The notes below the pieces were generated by a model. It made no database searches. It was not told the DNA's origin and saw only the letters and a list, made by a program, of their open reading frames with translations. Position numbers and translations under genes: made by a program. From positions 1 to 38,675 of the forward strand of contig CANRZW010000034.1 of NCBI GenBank assembly GCA_947644545.1: a stretch of 38,675 bases of DNA, read 5' to 3'. Shown one piece after another: positions 32,130-38,675 of this stretch (its first letter is position 1; the number at the start of each line of letters is the position of its first letter). This DNA is from an uncultured Lachnospiraceae bacterium. Its GTDB lineage: Bacteria > Bacillota > Clostridia > Lachnospirales > Lachnospiraceae.

Positions 32130-33371
32130 TCACTCTTCTATAGCGTATTCATCATCTTCATACACTATCCCTTCTTCCTCATATTCGTCGCCTGCATACT
32201 CACCGTCATCGGAAGCCTCAAACGTATCATATCCGTCTTCAACATACTCTTCTTCATACCCTGCTTCCTCTTCATATGTCTCATCATCATACTCGTCATC
32301 ATCATAGACATAATCTTCAACACGGAACCCGACTGCATCCTTCGCCTGCGTCTCGCTCTTGATATCGATCTTATATCCTGTCAGCCTTGCCGCCAGCCTC
32401 GCATTCTGTCCCTCTTTACCGATCGCCAGAGACAGCTGATAATCCGGCACCACAACCTTTGCTGTTTTCTCATCCGGATCTGCAAATACCGCTACGATCT
32501 TAGCCGGCGAAAGAGCATTCTGGATCAGATTACCGGGGTTTTCGTCCCAGTTGACGATATCGATCTTCTCCCCGCGCAGCTCATCCACGATCGAATTGAC
32601 TCTGGCGCCATTGATCCCGACACAGGCCCCCACCGCATCTACATTCGGGTTGGTGGAACGGACTGCCAGCTTCGTCCTGCTGCCTGCCTCTCTGGCGATA
32701 CTCATGATCTCCACCGTGCCGTCCTTGATCTCCGTCACTTCCGCTTCAAACAATCTCTTGACCAGCTCCGGATGGGTACGGCTGACAAGGATTCTCGGCC
32801 CTTTCGGTGTGTTCTTCACTTCCAGGATATAGACCTTGATCCGTTCGGTCGGTCTGAAATGCTCACCTCTTACCTGTTCGCTCTCATTGAGGATCGCATC
32901 CGCCTTACCGAGATTGATGGAGATATTCCTGCCTATATACCGCTGAACGATGCCTGTCACCACATCTTTCTCTTTCTCATAATACTGATTGTAGATGACA
33001 CTCCTTTCCTCCTCGCGGATCTTCTGCAGGATCACGTTCTTCGCATTCTGTGTCGCGATACGACCAAATTCCTTTGACTTGATCTCCACATGGAGAAGCT
33101 CGCCCAGCTGGGCTCTCTGGGAAATTTCCCTTGCGTCCTCCAACGAGATCTGGAGAACTTCATCCTCCACCTCTTCCACCACTTCTTTCTCGGCATAACA
33201 GAGAAAATCACAGGTCTCCTTGTCAATCTCCACCTTTATGTTATCTGCCTTGCCAAAATGATTCTTGCAGGCAGTGATCAGAGAATTTTCGATCGCTTCA
33301 AAAAGTGTCTCTTTTGGAATGTCTTTCTCTTTTTCCAGAATGTCCAACGCCTCCATTAACTCCTTATTCAT
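32130..33371 (-). CDS. nusA: Transcription termination/antitermination factor NusA
   Basis: Binds RNA polymerase and nascent RNA, stimulating pausing and intrinsic termination. The 413-residue protein has an N-terminal polymerase-binding domain (MNKELMEALDILEKEKDI, 1-125), an S1 domain (VTGIVQRYIGRNISINLG), and two KH domains (SRTKLAVRSTNPNVDAVGAC and VPDYQLSLAIGKEGQNARLA). A tail of about 60 residues from near 350 is almost entirely Asp, Glu, Tyr and Gly. Bacillus NusA ends near 371, so the tail is an extension. AGGAGG is 10 bases before the ATG. Located between rimP and ylxR. Confidence 0.97.
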   Translation of the reverse strand: MNKELMEALDILEKEKDIPKETLFEAIENSLITACKNHFGKADNIKVEIDKETCDFLCYAEKEVVEEVEDEVLQISLEDAREISQRAQLGELLHVEIKSKEFGRIATQNAKNVILQKIREEERSVIYNQYYEKEKDVVTGIVQRYIGRNISINLGKADAILNESEQVRGEHFRPTERIKVYILEVKNTPKGPRILVSRTHPELVKRLFEAEVTEIKDGTVEIMSIAREAGSRTKLAVRSTNPNVDAVGACVGINGARVNSIVDELRGEKIDIVNWDENPGNLIQNALSPAKIVAVFADPDEKTAKVVVPDYQLSLAIGKEGQNARLAARLTGYKIDIKSETQAKDAVGFRVEDYVYDDDEYDDETYEEEAGYEEEYVEDGYDTFEASDDGEYAGDEYEEEGIVYEDDEYAIEE

Positions 33372-33467
33372 TTTCCGTTATCCTCCTATGTCTGTTAATC
33401 TCTATCATAATTCCCTTAATTTGCTCCATTACCGCACTGACCTGATCCCGCTCAGTCCGCCATATTC

Positions 33468-33932
33468 TCAAAAGTCCAGCGCCAATCTTATCTGTGCGAT
33501 CTCCGAACGCCGAAATATATGTTCCTCATTCGTCTCCTCGATCGTAACGGTCTCCTGATCATATGCCTTCAAAATGCCCGAAAATTCTTTCTGCCCGTCA
33601 ATCGCCTTGTAGGTTCTGACTTCAACCTCCATCCCCAGGCTCTTCTCCAGATGCCTGTCTTTCTTAAGCGCCCTGCCCAGCCCCGGACTGCTGACTTCCA
33701 GAATATAGGCGTCTTCTATATAATCCTCCGTATCCAACGCATCCGAGAGCGCTCTGCTGACATTCTCACAATCATTGATATTGACCCCTTCCTCTTTGTC
33801 AATAAATGCCCGCAGATACCAATTGCTGCCCTCTTTGACATACTCTACATCATAAATCTCCACTCCAAATCTCTCCACGATCGGCGTAAGCAGTTGCTCC
33901 GTTCTTAACTCATAAGTCTCTCTCTTCGACAT
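33468..33932 (-). CDS. rimP: Ribosome maturation factor RimP
   Basis: A 154-residue factor needed for 30S assembly. From MSKRETYELRTEQLLTPIVE the family blocks are clear: IYDVEYVKEGSNWYLRAFID, GVNINDCENVSRALSDALD and LEVSSPGLGRALKKDRHLEK. An in-frame ATG 12 codons upstream is disfavoured, because AGGAGG lies just before the ATG at 33932. It is the first gene of the nine-gene operon, preceded by a promoter and a leader terminator hairpin. Confidence 0.96.
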   Translation of the reverse strand: MSKRETYELRTEQLLTPIVERFGVEIYDVEYVKEGSNWYLRAFIDKEEGVNINDCENVSRALSDALDTEDYIEDAYILEVSSPGLGRALKKDRHLEKSLGMEVEVRTYKAIDGQKEFSGILKAYDQETVTIEETNEEHIFRRSEIAQIRLALDF

Positions 33933-33984
33933 ATATGCCTCCTGTAACCACACAAAACACGACTGCACTTTCCCAATATCATAT

Positions 33985-34009
33985 AAAAAAGTGGACTCGC
34001 AAGTCCACT
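33985..34009 (-). terminator. Intrinsic terminator in the rimP-nusA operon leader
   Basis: AGTGGACT (33990-33997) and AGTCCACT (34002-34009) form an 8-bp stem with a CGCA-type tetraloop, followed on the minus strand by a run of at least six T. It stands about 28 bases after the predicted start of the operon transcript and 53 bases before rimP. It could simply end the upstream chemotaxis gene, or act as an attenuator; the promoter position favours the second. Confidence 0.8.
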
Positions 34010-34043
34010 CTTTATCTTAACCTATATTTATGATACCTACAGT

Positions 34044-34072
34044 AGTATACCATCTTCCTGCAATTTTTGCAA
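34044..34072 (-). promoter_or_regulatory. Promoter of the rimP-nusA-infB operon
   Basis: TTGCAA (34072-34067), a 17-base spacer and TATACT (34049-34044) on the minus strand. The predicted start near 34037 is upstream of the terminator hairpin at 33985-34009, so every transcript from it must pass that hairpin. No other good promoter is seen between the hairpin and rimP. Confidence 0.6.
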
Positions 34073-34129
34073 GAAATATTTGCCACATTAAAAGCATATT
34101 AAAAGCTTTTATGGATATTTGCAGCTATT

Positions 34130-35902
34130 CTACAGCCGGAACACTTCCATCTCCTTCTGCAGATCGTCTGCAATCTGTTTCAGTTCTCCTGCTTTCTGAG
34201 AAATGCGGGACATATGCTCTCCGACCTCTGTCACCGAAGCGGATGTCTCCTCAGTGCCTGCCGCATTCTCCTGTGCGAGAGAAGTGAGATTCTGAACGAT
34301 ATCCACTACATTGATCCTGGTCTCATCAATCTTCTCCATCTTCTCGGCGATGATCCGGATGCCCTCGATCGTCTTATCAATACCGTCATGCATCTCTGCA
34401 AACCGATCTTTCGTCATGCCTACATTCTCGTTCTGATCTTCCATGACCTGCTTGACCTCACCCATGGTCCTGACCGCCTTCTCGGAATCGGCCATCAGCA
34501 GCGCAATGATCTGCCCGATCTGCTTGGCTGATTCATTCGACTCCTCTGCCAGCTTCTGGATCTGCTCTGCCACTACGGCAAATCCGCGGCCCTGCTCACC
34601 GGCTCTGGCTGCCTCGATCGCCGCATTTAAGGACAGAAGATTTGTCTCCTCCGCAATGGACGTGATCAACGTCGTGGCCGCCTTGATCTTCATCGCCGAC
34701 TCATTCGTCGTGTTGGTCTGTTCATAGATCAGTTCGATCGCACTCTGTGCTTTCCGGTTTACTTCCTCCATCGTATTCAGGGTTCTGGCCGCCACTTCAC
34801 TGGAAGAATACATGCTTTCCGCAGTCTTATTGAGTTCTTCCATCTCCGAACTGTTCTCTTCAATCATACTGCCCATCAATACGATATTCTCGGTGGCTTT
34901 CTGCGTCTCTTCCGCCTGAGACATGGCGCCGTCTGCCATTTCCTGCACTGCCTGATCCACCTGCTCTACCGTGCTGAAGATCGTCTCCGTGTCGCTATTC
35001 AACTGATGGGAAGTCTCCATGACTGTAGCGCTGTGATCCTCGATCCTGCCGATCACACCCACCAGCTGCTTCCGCAAAGTATCAACCGCCCGGCTGATCG
35101 CGCCGATCTCATCCTTTCTTTCACTCAGCTTCTTCTGACCCTCATCCTCTCTGAAATCCAGACCGGCAAATTTCATCGCAATCTCCGCAATATGTCTGAG
35201 TGGTTTCACGATCACGTTACAGCAGAAAAACGCTGCCACCATACAGATCAGCATCGTAATACAGCCCCAGAAAATACACGTCCAGAAAATTTCATCCGAA
35301 GACTTCATCTCACCACCGGAAGATTTCATGGCTGCATCTTCATCCGCCGTGATGACAAATATGTAAGCGCCGTCTTCCGTCACACTATAGGCGGCATATT
35401 TCTTCTCACCATTATAAATATATTTCACGGAAACCGTTTCCTGTGGAATATTGCCTGCCTGTATCTGTGCTACCGCACCGGTTACCGCCTCGTTCTCTAC
35501 CGGACTTCCGATCTTACTGGCCGTCGGATGATAACACATAATCCCGTTACTGTCTACAATATACGCGTAGGAACCGTCAAGATCCATGATGTTCACACCG
35601 CCTGCCAGTTCTTCCCAGAATGCTGTATCCGGTTCCATTCCCTCTTTTGCCAGATCGGCTACCCTGAGATTCATCGTCTTTCCGTAGGACTCCGCGATAT
35701 CATCCATATAGCAGACTACCATATCCTTAAACTGCTTGCTCGACAAAGAACTGAAAATAGCGATCAGCGTCATGCCTACGATCACGATAGAGCCCATAGC
35801 CATAAATATGATTCTGGCACGAACCGATGTAAGCGTTGCTATTCCCATATCTAACCCGTGATCCACTCTCCTGTTGTTAGCTTCCTGTTCCTTGTTACTC
35901 AT
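34130..35902 (-). CDS. Methyl-accepting chemotaxis protein
   Basis: A 590-residue transmembrane receptor that controls the CheA kinase. Cytoplasmic N-terminus to 28, membrane segment about 29-51, an extracellular Cache-type sensor of about 150 residues ([22 protein letters not shown] is the PAS-like signature), second membrane segment about 206-230, HAMP 228-280, and a long coiled-coil signalling domain. Its hairpin tip is conserved: [20 protein letters not shown] followed by [18 protein letters not shown]. No C-terminal tether pentapeptide is seen. The ATG follows GAGAGGAAAGAA. It lies downstream of flagellin with its own promoter, and probably senses a small ligand. Confidence 0.95.
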   Translation of the reverse strand: MSNKEQEANNRRVDHGLDMGIATLTSVRARIIFMAMGSIVIVGMTLIAIFSSLSSKQFKDMVVCYMDDIAESYGKTMNLRVADLAKEGMEPDTAFWEELAGGVNIMDLDGSYAYIVDSNGIMCYHPTASKIGSPVENEAVTGAVAQIQAGNIPQETVSVKYIYNGEKKYAAYSVTEDGAYIFVITADEDAAMKSSGGEMKSSDEIFWTCIFWGCITMLICMVAAFFCCNVIVKPLRHIAEIAMKFAGLDFREDEGQKKLSERKDEIGAISRAVDTLRKQLVGVIGRIEDHSATVMETSHQLNSDTETIFSTVEQVDQAVQEMADGAMSQAEETQKATENIVLMGSMIEENSSEMEELNKTAESMYSSSEVAARTLNTMEEVNRKAQSAIELIYEQTNTTNESAMKIKAATTLITSIAEETNLLSLNAAIEAARAGEQGRGFAVVAEQIQKLAEESNESAKQIGQIIALLMADSEKAVRTMGEVKQVMEDQNENVGMTKDRFAEMHDGIDKTIEGIRIIAEKMEKIDETRINVVDIVQNLTSLAQENAAGTEETSASVTEVGEHMSRISQKAGELKQIADDLQKEMEVFRL

Positions 35903-35937
35903 TTCTTTCCTCTCCCCTTTACCTGATTAGTCTGAAA

Positions 35938-35982
35938 CAAAAAGCAAATGCGGATATCAAAAATTGGTATCCAGCATTTGCT
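35938..35982 (-). terminator. Terminator after flagellin, also at the start of the chemotaxis receptor leader
   Basis: AGCAAATGC plus GGATA (35943 onward) pairs with TATCC and GCATTTGCT (to 35982), with one bulged base. TTTTTG follows on the minus strand. It lies 65 bases after the flagellin stop. The receptor promoter starts transcription at its first arm. Confidence 0.7.
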
Positions 35983-35985
35983 ATC

Positions 35986-36014
35986 ATTATATCCAATATT
36001 TACTTTTTCTTCAA
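35986..36014 (-). promoter_or_regulatory. Promoter of the chemotaxis receptor gene
   Basis: TTGAAG (36014-36009), a 17-base spacer and a perfect TATAAT (35991-35986) on the minus strand. The predicted start near 35979 falls in the first arm of the terminator hairpin, leaving a leader of about 77 bases. Confidence 0.6.
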
Positions 36015-36046
36015 TCTCTTTTTATTAAAAAGACCGGAAATCATTG

Positions 36047-37186
36047 TTACAACAAGGATAATACCCCCTGATTACTCTGATTGGCCTGTGCGAGCATGGA
36101 TTGGCCTGCCTGCATAAGGATATTATTGTTGGCATATCTGACCATCTCCGTTGCGATATCCGTATCCCTGATCGCAGATTCCGCCGCAGTCGTGTTCTCT
36201 ACAATATTATCCAGGTTGCTGATTGTATGCTCCAGACGGTTCTGAATCGCGCCCAGATCAGAACGCGCCTCCGATACATCCGTGATTGCGCTCTTGGCAA
36301 AAGCGTTCAACGCCTGGAAAAAGCGAACATCCGAAATCTTGTCTTCCATAGCTTCTTCCGTGCCGCCTGTAGTATTGGCCAGATAATTATTCGTAAGCTT
36401 GTTCTTCACATTCTCGTCTGTGATCGCATCATAAGAAAAGCTGTGAAATACGGTAAGATCATAAGCTCCCAGAAGATGTGAATGCCCCGGCGATCCCCAC
36501 GGCTCAACCGTACTCTTGTCCCAATATTCCTGCTTGGCAAACGTCGTGCCGGTGCCGGGAACCCAATAGGCAACTACCCCCTGTGGATAACCTGCATGAT
36601 TCGGATCCGGAGTATCCGTCACTTTACATCTGTCACTGTCATTATTCGTCTGATAAAAGATTCCCTTCGCCAGAGCGCTCGCAATCAGATCATTCGTACA
36701 CATGTTACCTATTGTAATGGCAATATGCTGTCCTGATTCCGCTCCCACCTGCAGGCCCTTATTCTGAAAAGTGCCATCCAACAGATTCTGCTCATTAAAC
36801 GTCGTCGTTGACTGTACCCGGTCGATCTCGCTCATCAACTGCCTGACTTCCATCGTAATATAACTTCTGTCGGCCGTCGTCAGCGTTCCATTCGCTCCCT
36901 TGACTGCCAATTCGTTCATGCGCTGCAGCATGTCATGAACCTCGCCCAAAGCGCCCTCTGCCGTCTGCACACAGGAAATACCATCTGCAGCATTGGCGGA
37001 CGCCTGTGTCAGACCTCTCACCTGTCGACGCATTTTCTCTGATATAGACAATCCCGCCGCATCGTCTGCGGCACGGTTGATCTTATATCCTGAAGACAAT
37101 TTCTCCGTAGATTTCGCCTGGCTCAGACTGGTCAGATTAAACATACGGTTTGCATTCATTGCAGTCAGATTATGCTTGATTACCAT
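36047..37186 (-). CDS. Flagellin
   Basis: A 379-residue filament subunit. The N-terminal D0/D1 helices (KHNLTAMNANRMFNLTSLSQ, SSGYKINRAADDAAGLSISE) and the C-terminal helices (YANNNILMQAGQSMLAQANQ ending GVLSLL) are well conserved. The TLR5 contact region LQRMNELAV at 87-95 keeps Arg89. The central domain is short (about 165-290) and rich in aromatic residues (Trp208, Trp222, Trp230). Three cysteines, at 72, 163 and 187, are unusual for an exported flagellin. The ATG is preceded by AGGGTGAAG, and a sigma-28 type promoter lies about 60 bases upstream. No other flagellar genes adjoin it except a chemotaxis receptor. Confidence 0.96.
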   Translation of the reverse strand: MVIKHNLTAMNANRMFNLTSLSQAKSTEKLSSGYKINRAADDAAGLSISEKMRRQVRGLTQASANAADGISCVQTAEGALGEVHDMLQRMNELAVKGANGTLTTADRSYITMEVRQLMSEIDRVQSTTTFNEQNLLDGTFQNKGLQVGAESGQHIAITIGNMCTNDLIASALAKGIFYQTNNDSDRCKVTDTPDPNHAGYPQGVVAYWVPGTGTTFAKQEYWDKSTVEPWGSPGHSHLLGAYDLTVFHSFSYDAITDENVKNKLTNNYLANTTGGTEEAMEDKISDVRFFQALNAFAKSAITDVSEARSDLGAIQNRLEHTISNLDNIVENTTAAESAIRDTDIATEMVRYANNNILMQAGQSMLAQANQSNQGVLSLL

Positions 37187-37244
37187 ATAGCTTCACCCTA
37201 CTATATCCCTTTCCTCAAATGTACCAAGAATTTCCCTATACACT

Positions 37245-37271
37245 ATATCGGATCGTTTCGCACACTCCTTA
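37245..37271 (-). promoter_or_regulatory. Sigma-28 (SigD/FliA) type promoter of flagellin
   Basis: On the minus strand TAAG (37271-37268), 16 bases, then CCGATAT (37251-37245). It matches the motility sigma pattern TAAA-N15-(G)CCGATAT with one change in the -35. It places flagellin under late flagellar control. Confidence 0.7.
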
Positions 37272-37431
37272 ACAGCATAAGTCATCAATATAATTATAAT
37301 ATTGCTGTATTTTCCATGTTCGTTCAGAAGAATGCAGTAAAATAGTGCAAGAATCCTGCCTGCAGGAATCCACACATCACAAATCCCTTCCCCACAACAC
37401 AAATACCACATTCCCAAATCAGCAATCATTC

Positions 37432-37536
37432 CTATTTTGACAGCAGAAGCATGGGCTCTTTCCCAAAGCCATATATGACTGTCAGCACCAGCTCTTTGGA
37501 TGGGAATTCCCAAAGACGTACCGGTATGCAGCTCAT
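37432..37536 (-). pseudogene. Fragment of an IS4-like transposase
   Basis: The minus strand encodes MSCIPVRLWEFPSKELVLTV followed by IYGFGKEPMLLLSK and then two in-frame stops. The pattern resembles the mid-region of DDE transposases in Clostridia (a beta-strand core ending GFGKEPMMLLTN). Only about 35 residues survive, so it is a relic. No terminal inverted repeats are recognisable. An overlapping longer frame on the same strand (37193-37513) is a shadow of it. Identification is from pattern memory and needs a search. Confidence 0.45.
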
Positions 37537-37673
37537 TTTACACTGAACACTCCTTTTTATGGTTGTTTGTGGTGATTCATTATAACAAAGACACCGTGTT
37601 TTTGCATTTTCATTTTATTCAGACGTAAATAGAGGAAGTTGAAAAAATGGGGAAACTCAAGATTTTACATACA

Positions 37674-37702
37674 TTGAAATATGCAGTAAAATATAGTATG
37701 AT
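37674..37702 (+). promoter_or_regulatory. Promoter of the 131-residue membrane protein gene
   Basis: TTGAAA (37674-37679), a 17-base spacer and TATGAT (37697-37702), 29 bases before the ATG. It uses the same hexamers and spacing as the nitroreductase promoter. Confidence 0.55.
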
Positions 37703-37730
37703 ATAAAAGATTTTTTTGAGGAGAATAGCC

Positions 37731-38126
37731 ATGAAAAAGAAGATAAATCAGATACTAAATATTATCATGGGTTCGTTTATTGGTATGTTCATTTGCTCAG
37801 GACTATATAAATACTGGCATTTTAGAAAATATCCATATTTATATGCTATGCAATCTGCTCCATGGTATACTGGCCTTTTGATAAATGGATTATTAACGCT
37901 TGTATTATTGGCCGTTTGCATGATAGGAAAAGTCATTCTTATAGAAAAGATAGGACGGTTCCAAAAAATAGCTTTGATTTTAGGAATTGTTTTTCTGACT
38001 TTAACATTTATAGGTGGTTGTTATGTACTTGATAATCATGGAGAAGTAAATGCCGGATATGCAGCTGTGCCTGGGATTTGGACTATGATATGTTTTGGAT
38101 ATTACCAAAGCAAAAAACAGGACTAA
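37731..38126 (+). CDS. Small membrane protein of unknown function
   Basis: I do not recognise this 131-residue protein. After MKKKINQILN it shows four hydrophobic segments: about 10-26, 47-68, 78-98 and 107-122. The loop between the first two is basic and aromatic (YKYWHFRKYPYLYAMQSAPW). The tail ends YYQSKKQD. GAGGAGAATAGCC stands before the ATG at 37731, so an in-frame TTG five codons upstream is not used. It has a good promoter. The DNA is AT-rich with codon use unlike the ribosomal genes, and it sits between a transposase relic and prophage fragments, suggesting acquisition. It could be an anchoring or immunity-like protein, but nothing proves this. Confidence 0.65.
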   Translation: MKKKINQILNIIMGSFIGMFICSGLYKYWHFRKYPYLYAMQSAPWYTGLLINGLLTLVLLAVCMIGKVILIEKIGRFQKIALILGIVFLTLTFIGGCYVLDNHGEVNAGYAAVPGIWTMICFGYYQSKKQD

Positions 38127-38159
38127 ATTAAAATAAATATCTAAGGATCTCCAATCAAA

Positions 38160-38420
38160 CAGACAGCCTGTCTCAAATAATTCAACGAAACTGTTTATCA
38201 TTTTGGGTTTACTGCTCAGTGAAGTTTCCCATCCCCACTTTCTGACCGTCTTACCCTTTGCATCAAAAGATTTGTACCGCATCATGTTCACATATTTATA
38301 AGTATCCCTTACTTTCTCTATAATGGTAATTCCTGCGCTTGCACGTTCAATACATAGAAGGGCACCATTGTAATACAACGCCATCTCATATAAGATTTCA
38401 GCAAATATGTAAGGCTTTAT
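38160..38420 (-). pseudogene. Fragment of phage terminase large subunit (nuclease domain)
   Basis: The minus frame reads IKPYIFAEILYEMALYYNGA followed by LLCIERASAGITIIEKVRD and GKTVRKWGWETSLSSKPKMI. This matches the C-terminal nuclease part of phage large terminases, where the conserved text is like LYYNNALLxxE...G.TVLExL...GWxTT..TKPxMI. Homology stops near 38165, within a frame that continues meaninglessly to 38001 under the convergent membrane protein gene. The N-terminal ATPase half is absent. It is therefore a remnant of a prophage, cut at both ends. Confidence 0.7.
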
Positions 38421-38593
38421 GCGGTTCGTTCTGAATTCCGCACATTGGAATCCGTATCGATATATACAGATGCAACTACCTTATTGCCTACTACTTTGGC
38501 TTCTGTTTTTATAGCAGAATGAAGAAAATCGTATGAACGGCGGTAATATACTGGATCATAACTGTTATAATACTCTTGCAGAAAATAATTCAT
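38417..38593 (-). pseudogene. Fragment of a phage structural protein (uncertain)
   Basis: A 58-residue frame starts MNYFLQEYYNSYDPVYYRRS and contains VVGNKVVASVYIDTDSN. The tyrosine-rich opening and following beta strands look like small phage head-tail proteins (minor capsid or HK97 gp10 type) of Firmicutes phages. It ends where the terminase fragment begins, so the gene was probably truncated by a deletion that joined the two. Its ATG overlaps the stop of a frame to the right (ATGA). Confidence 0.4.
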
Positions 38594-38673
38594 GGATGAA
38601 AAGATACTAAATATCCATCGTCTAAATATTCTCCATTCAGGCTTGTTTGGTGGATAAAATATGTCTGATTATC
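38590..38673 (-). CDS. C-terminal end of a gene continuing beyond the window (possible phage gene)
   Basis: Only about 27 residues are visible (from DNQTYFIHQTSLNGEYLDDG to LVSFHP, then a stop). The stop overlaps the next ATG by four bases (ATGA), typical of tightly packed phage genes. The product cannot be named. Confidence 0.3.
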   Translation of the reverse strand, partial: DNQTYFIHQTSLNGEYLDDGYLVSFHP

Positions 38674-38675
38674 CT

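Larger units (their letters stand above)
37272..37730. other. Gene-poor region between flagellin and the membrane protein
   Basis: About 460 bases holding the upstream part of the flagellin promoter region, the transposase fragment and, from 37674, the promoter of the next gene. I see no intact gene. Composition becomes clearly more AT-rich than in the operons to the left. Confidence 0.5.

Noticed and set aside
37193..37513. 106-residue minus-strand frame before flagellin
   Set aside because: It contains the flagellin promoter and is an alternative frame of the transposase fragment; no good start site.
38001..38160. Continuation of the terminase frame under the membrane protein gene
   Set aside because: Similarity to terminase stops near 38165; the rest is the reverse strand of the membrane protein gene.

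Overview
The window looks like a chromosomal segment of an anaerobic, motile gut Firmicute of the Clostridia, most likely Lachnospiraceae. Reasons: the translation gene string rimP-nusA-ylxR-ylxQ-infB-rbfA-nrnA-truB-ribF in Firmicutes order; a flagellin with a sigma-28 type promoter; a pyrBI pair with a zinc-binding regulatory chain; strong GGAGG ribosome binding sites; and a Gram-positive style sugar ABC transporter operon without its own ATPase. The genus cannot be fixed from the sequence alone.

Layout. (1) 1-370: a helix-turn-helix regulator cut to 45 residues, with a promoter and repeated operator-like 12-mers. (2) 371-12007: a carbohydrate-uptake locus. A GH2 glycosidase, two permeases, a solute-binding lipoprotein and an aldo/keto reductase run leftwards, followed by a membrane hybrid histidine kinase. 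A membrane-spanning AraC-family regulator is transcribed divergently from the GH2 gene. (3) 12004-15456: a response regulator, histidine kinase, ABC ATPase and ABC-2 permease cassette of the peptide-resistance type. (4) 15491-17700: a nitroreductase, then pyrB-pyrI, ending in a bidirectional terminator. (5) 17703-25011: a receiver/HD-GYP protein, pnp, an intergenic region with two inverted repeats, rpsO, a secreted NlpC/P60 hydrolase with a consensus promoter and a WalR-like box, and a Na/Pi cotransporter with a PhoU tail. (6) 25056-34072: the nine-gene rimP-to-ribF operon, with a promoter followed by a terminator hairpin in its leader. (7) 34130-37271: a methyl-accepting chemotaxis protein and flagellin. 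(8) 37272-38675: AT-richer, degraded DNA with a transposase scrap, an orphan membrane protein and fused prophage fragments (terminase and a probable structural gene).

How it works together. Region 2 reads as a complete unit: sense a glycan breakdown product, import it with the lipoprotein and permeases (a shared ATPase must be encoded elsewhere), and hydrolyse it with the cytoplasmic GH2 enzyme. Region 6 is housekeeping translation and RNA metabolism, and may be controlled by attenuation in its leader. I found no clear new defence or mobile system. The most interesting signals are regulatory: the WalR-like box, the promoter-then-hairpin leaders at rimP, the chemotaxis receptor and pyrB, the inverted repeats between rpsO and pnp, and the fused prophage remnants at the right edge.
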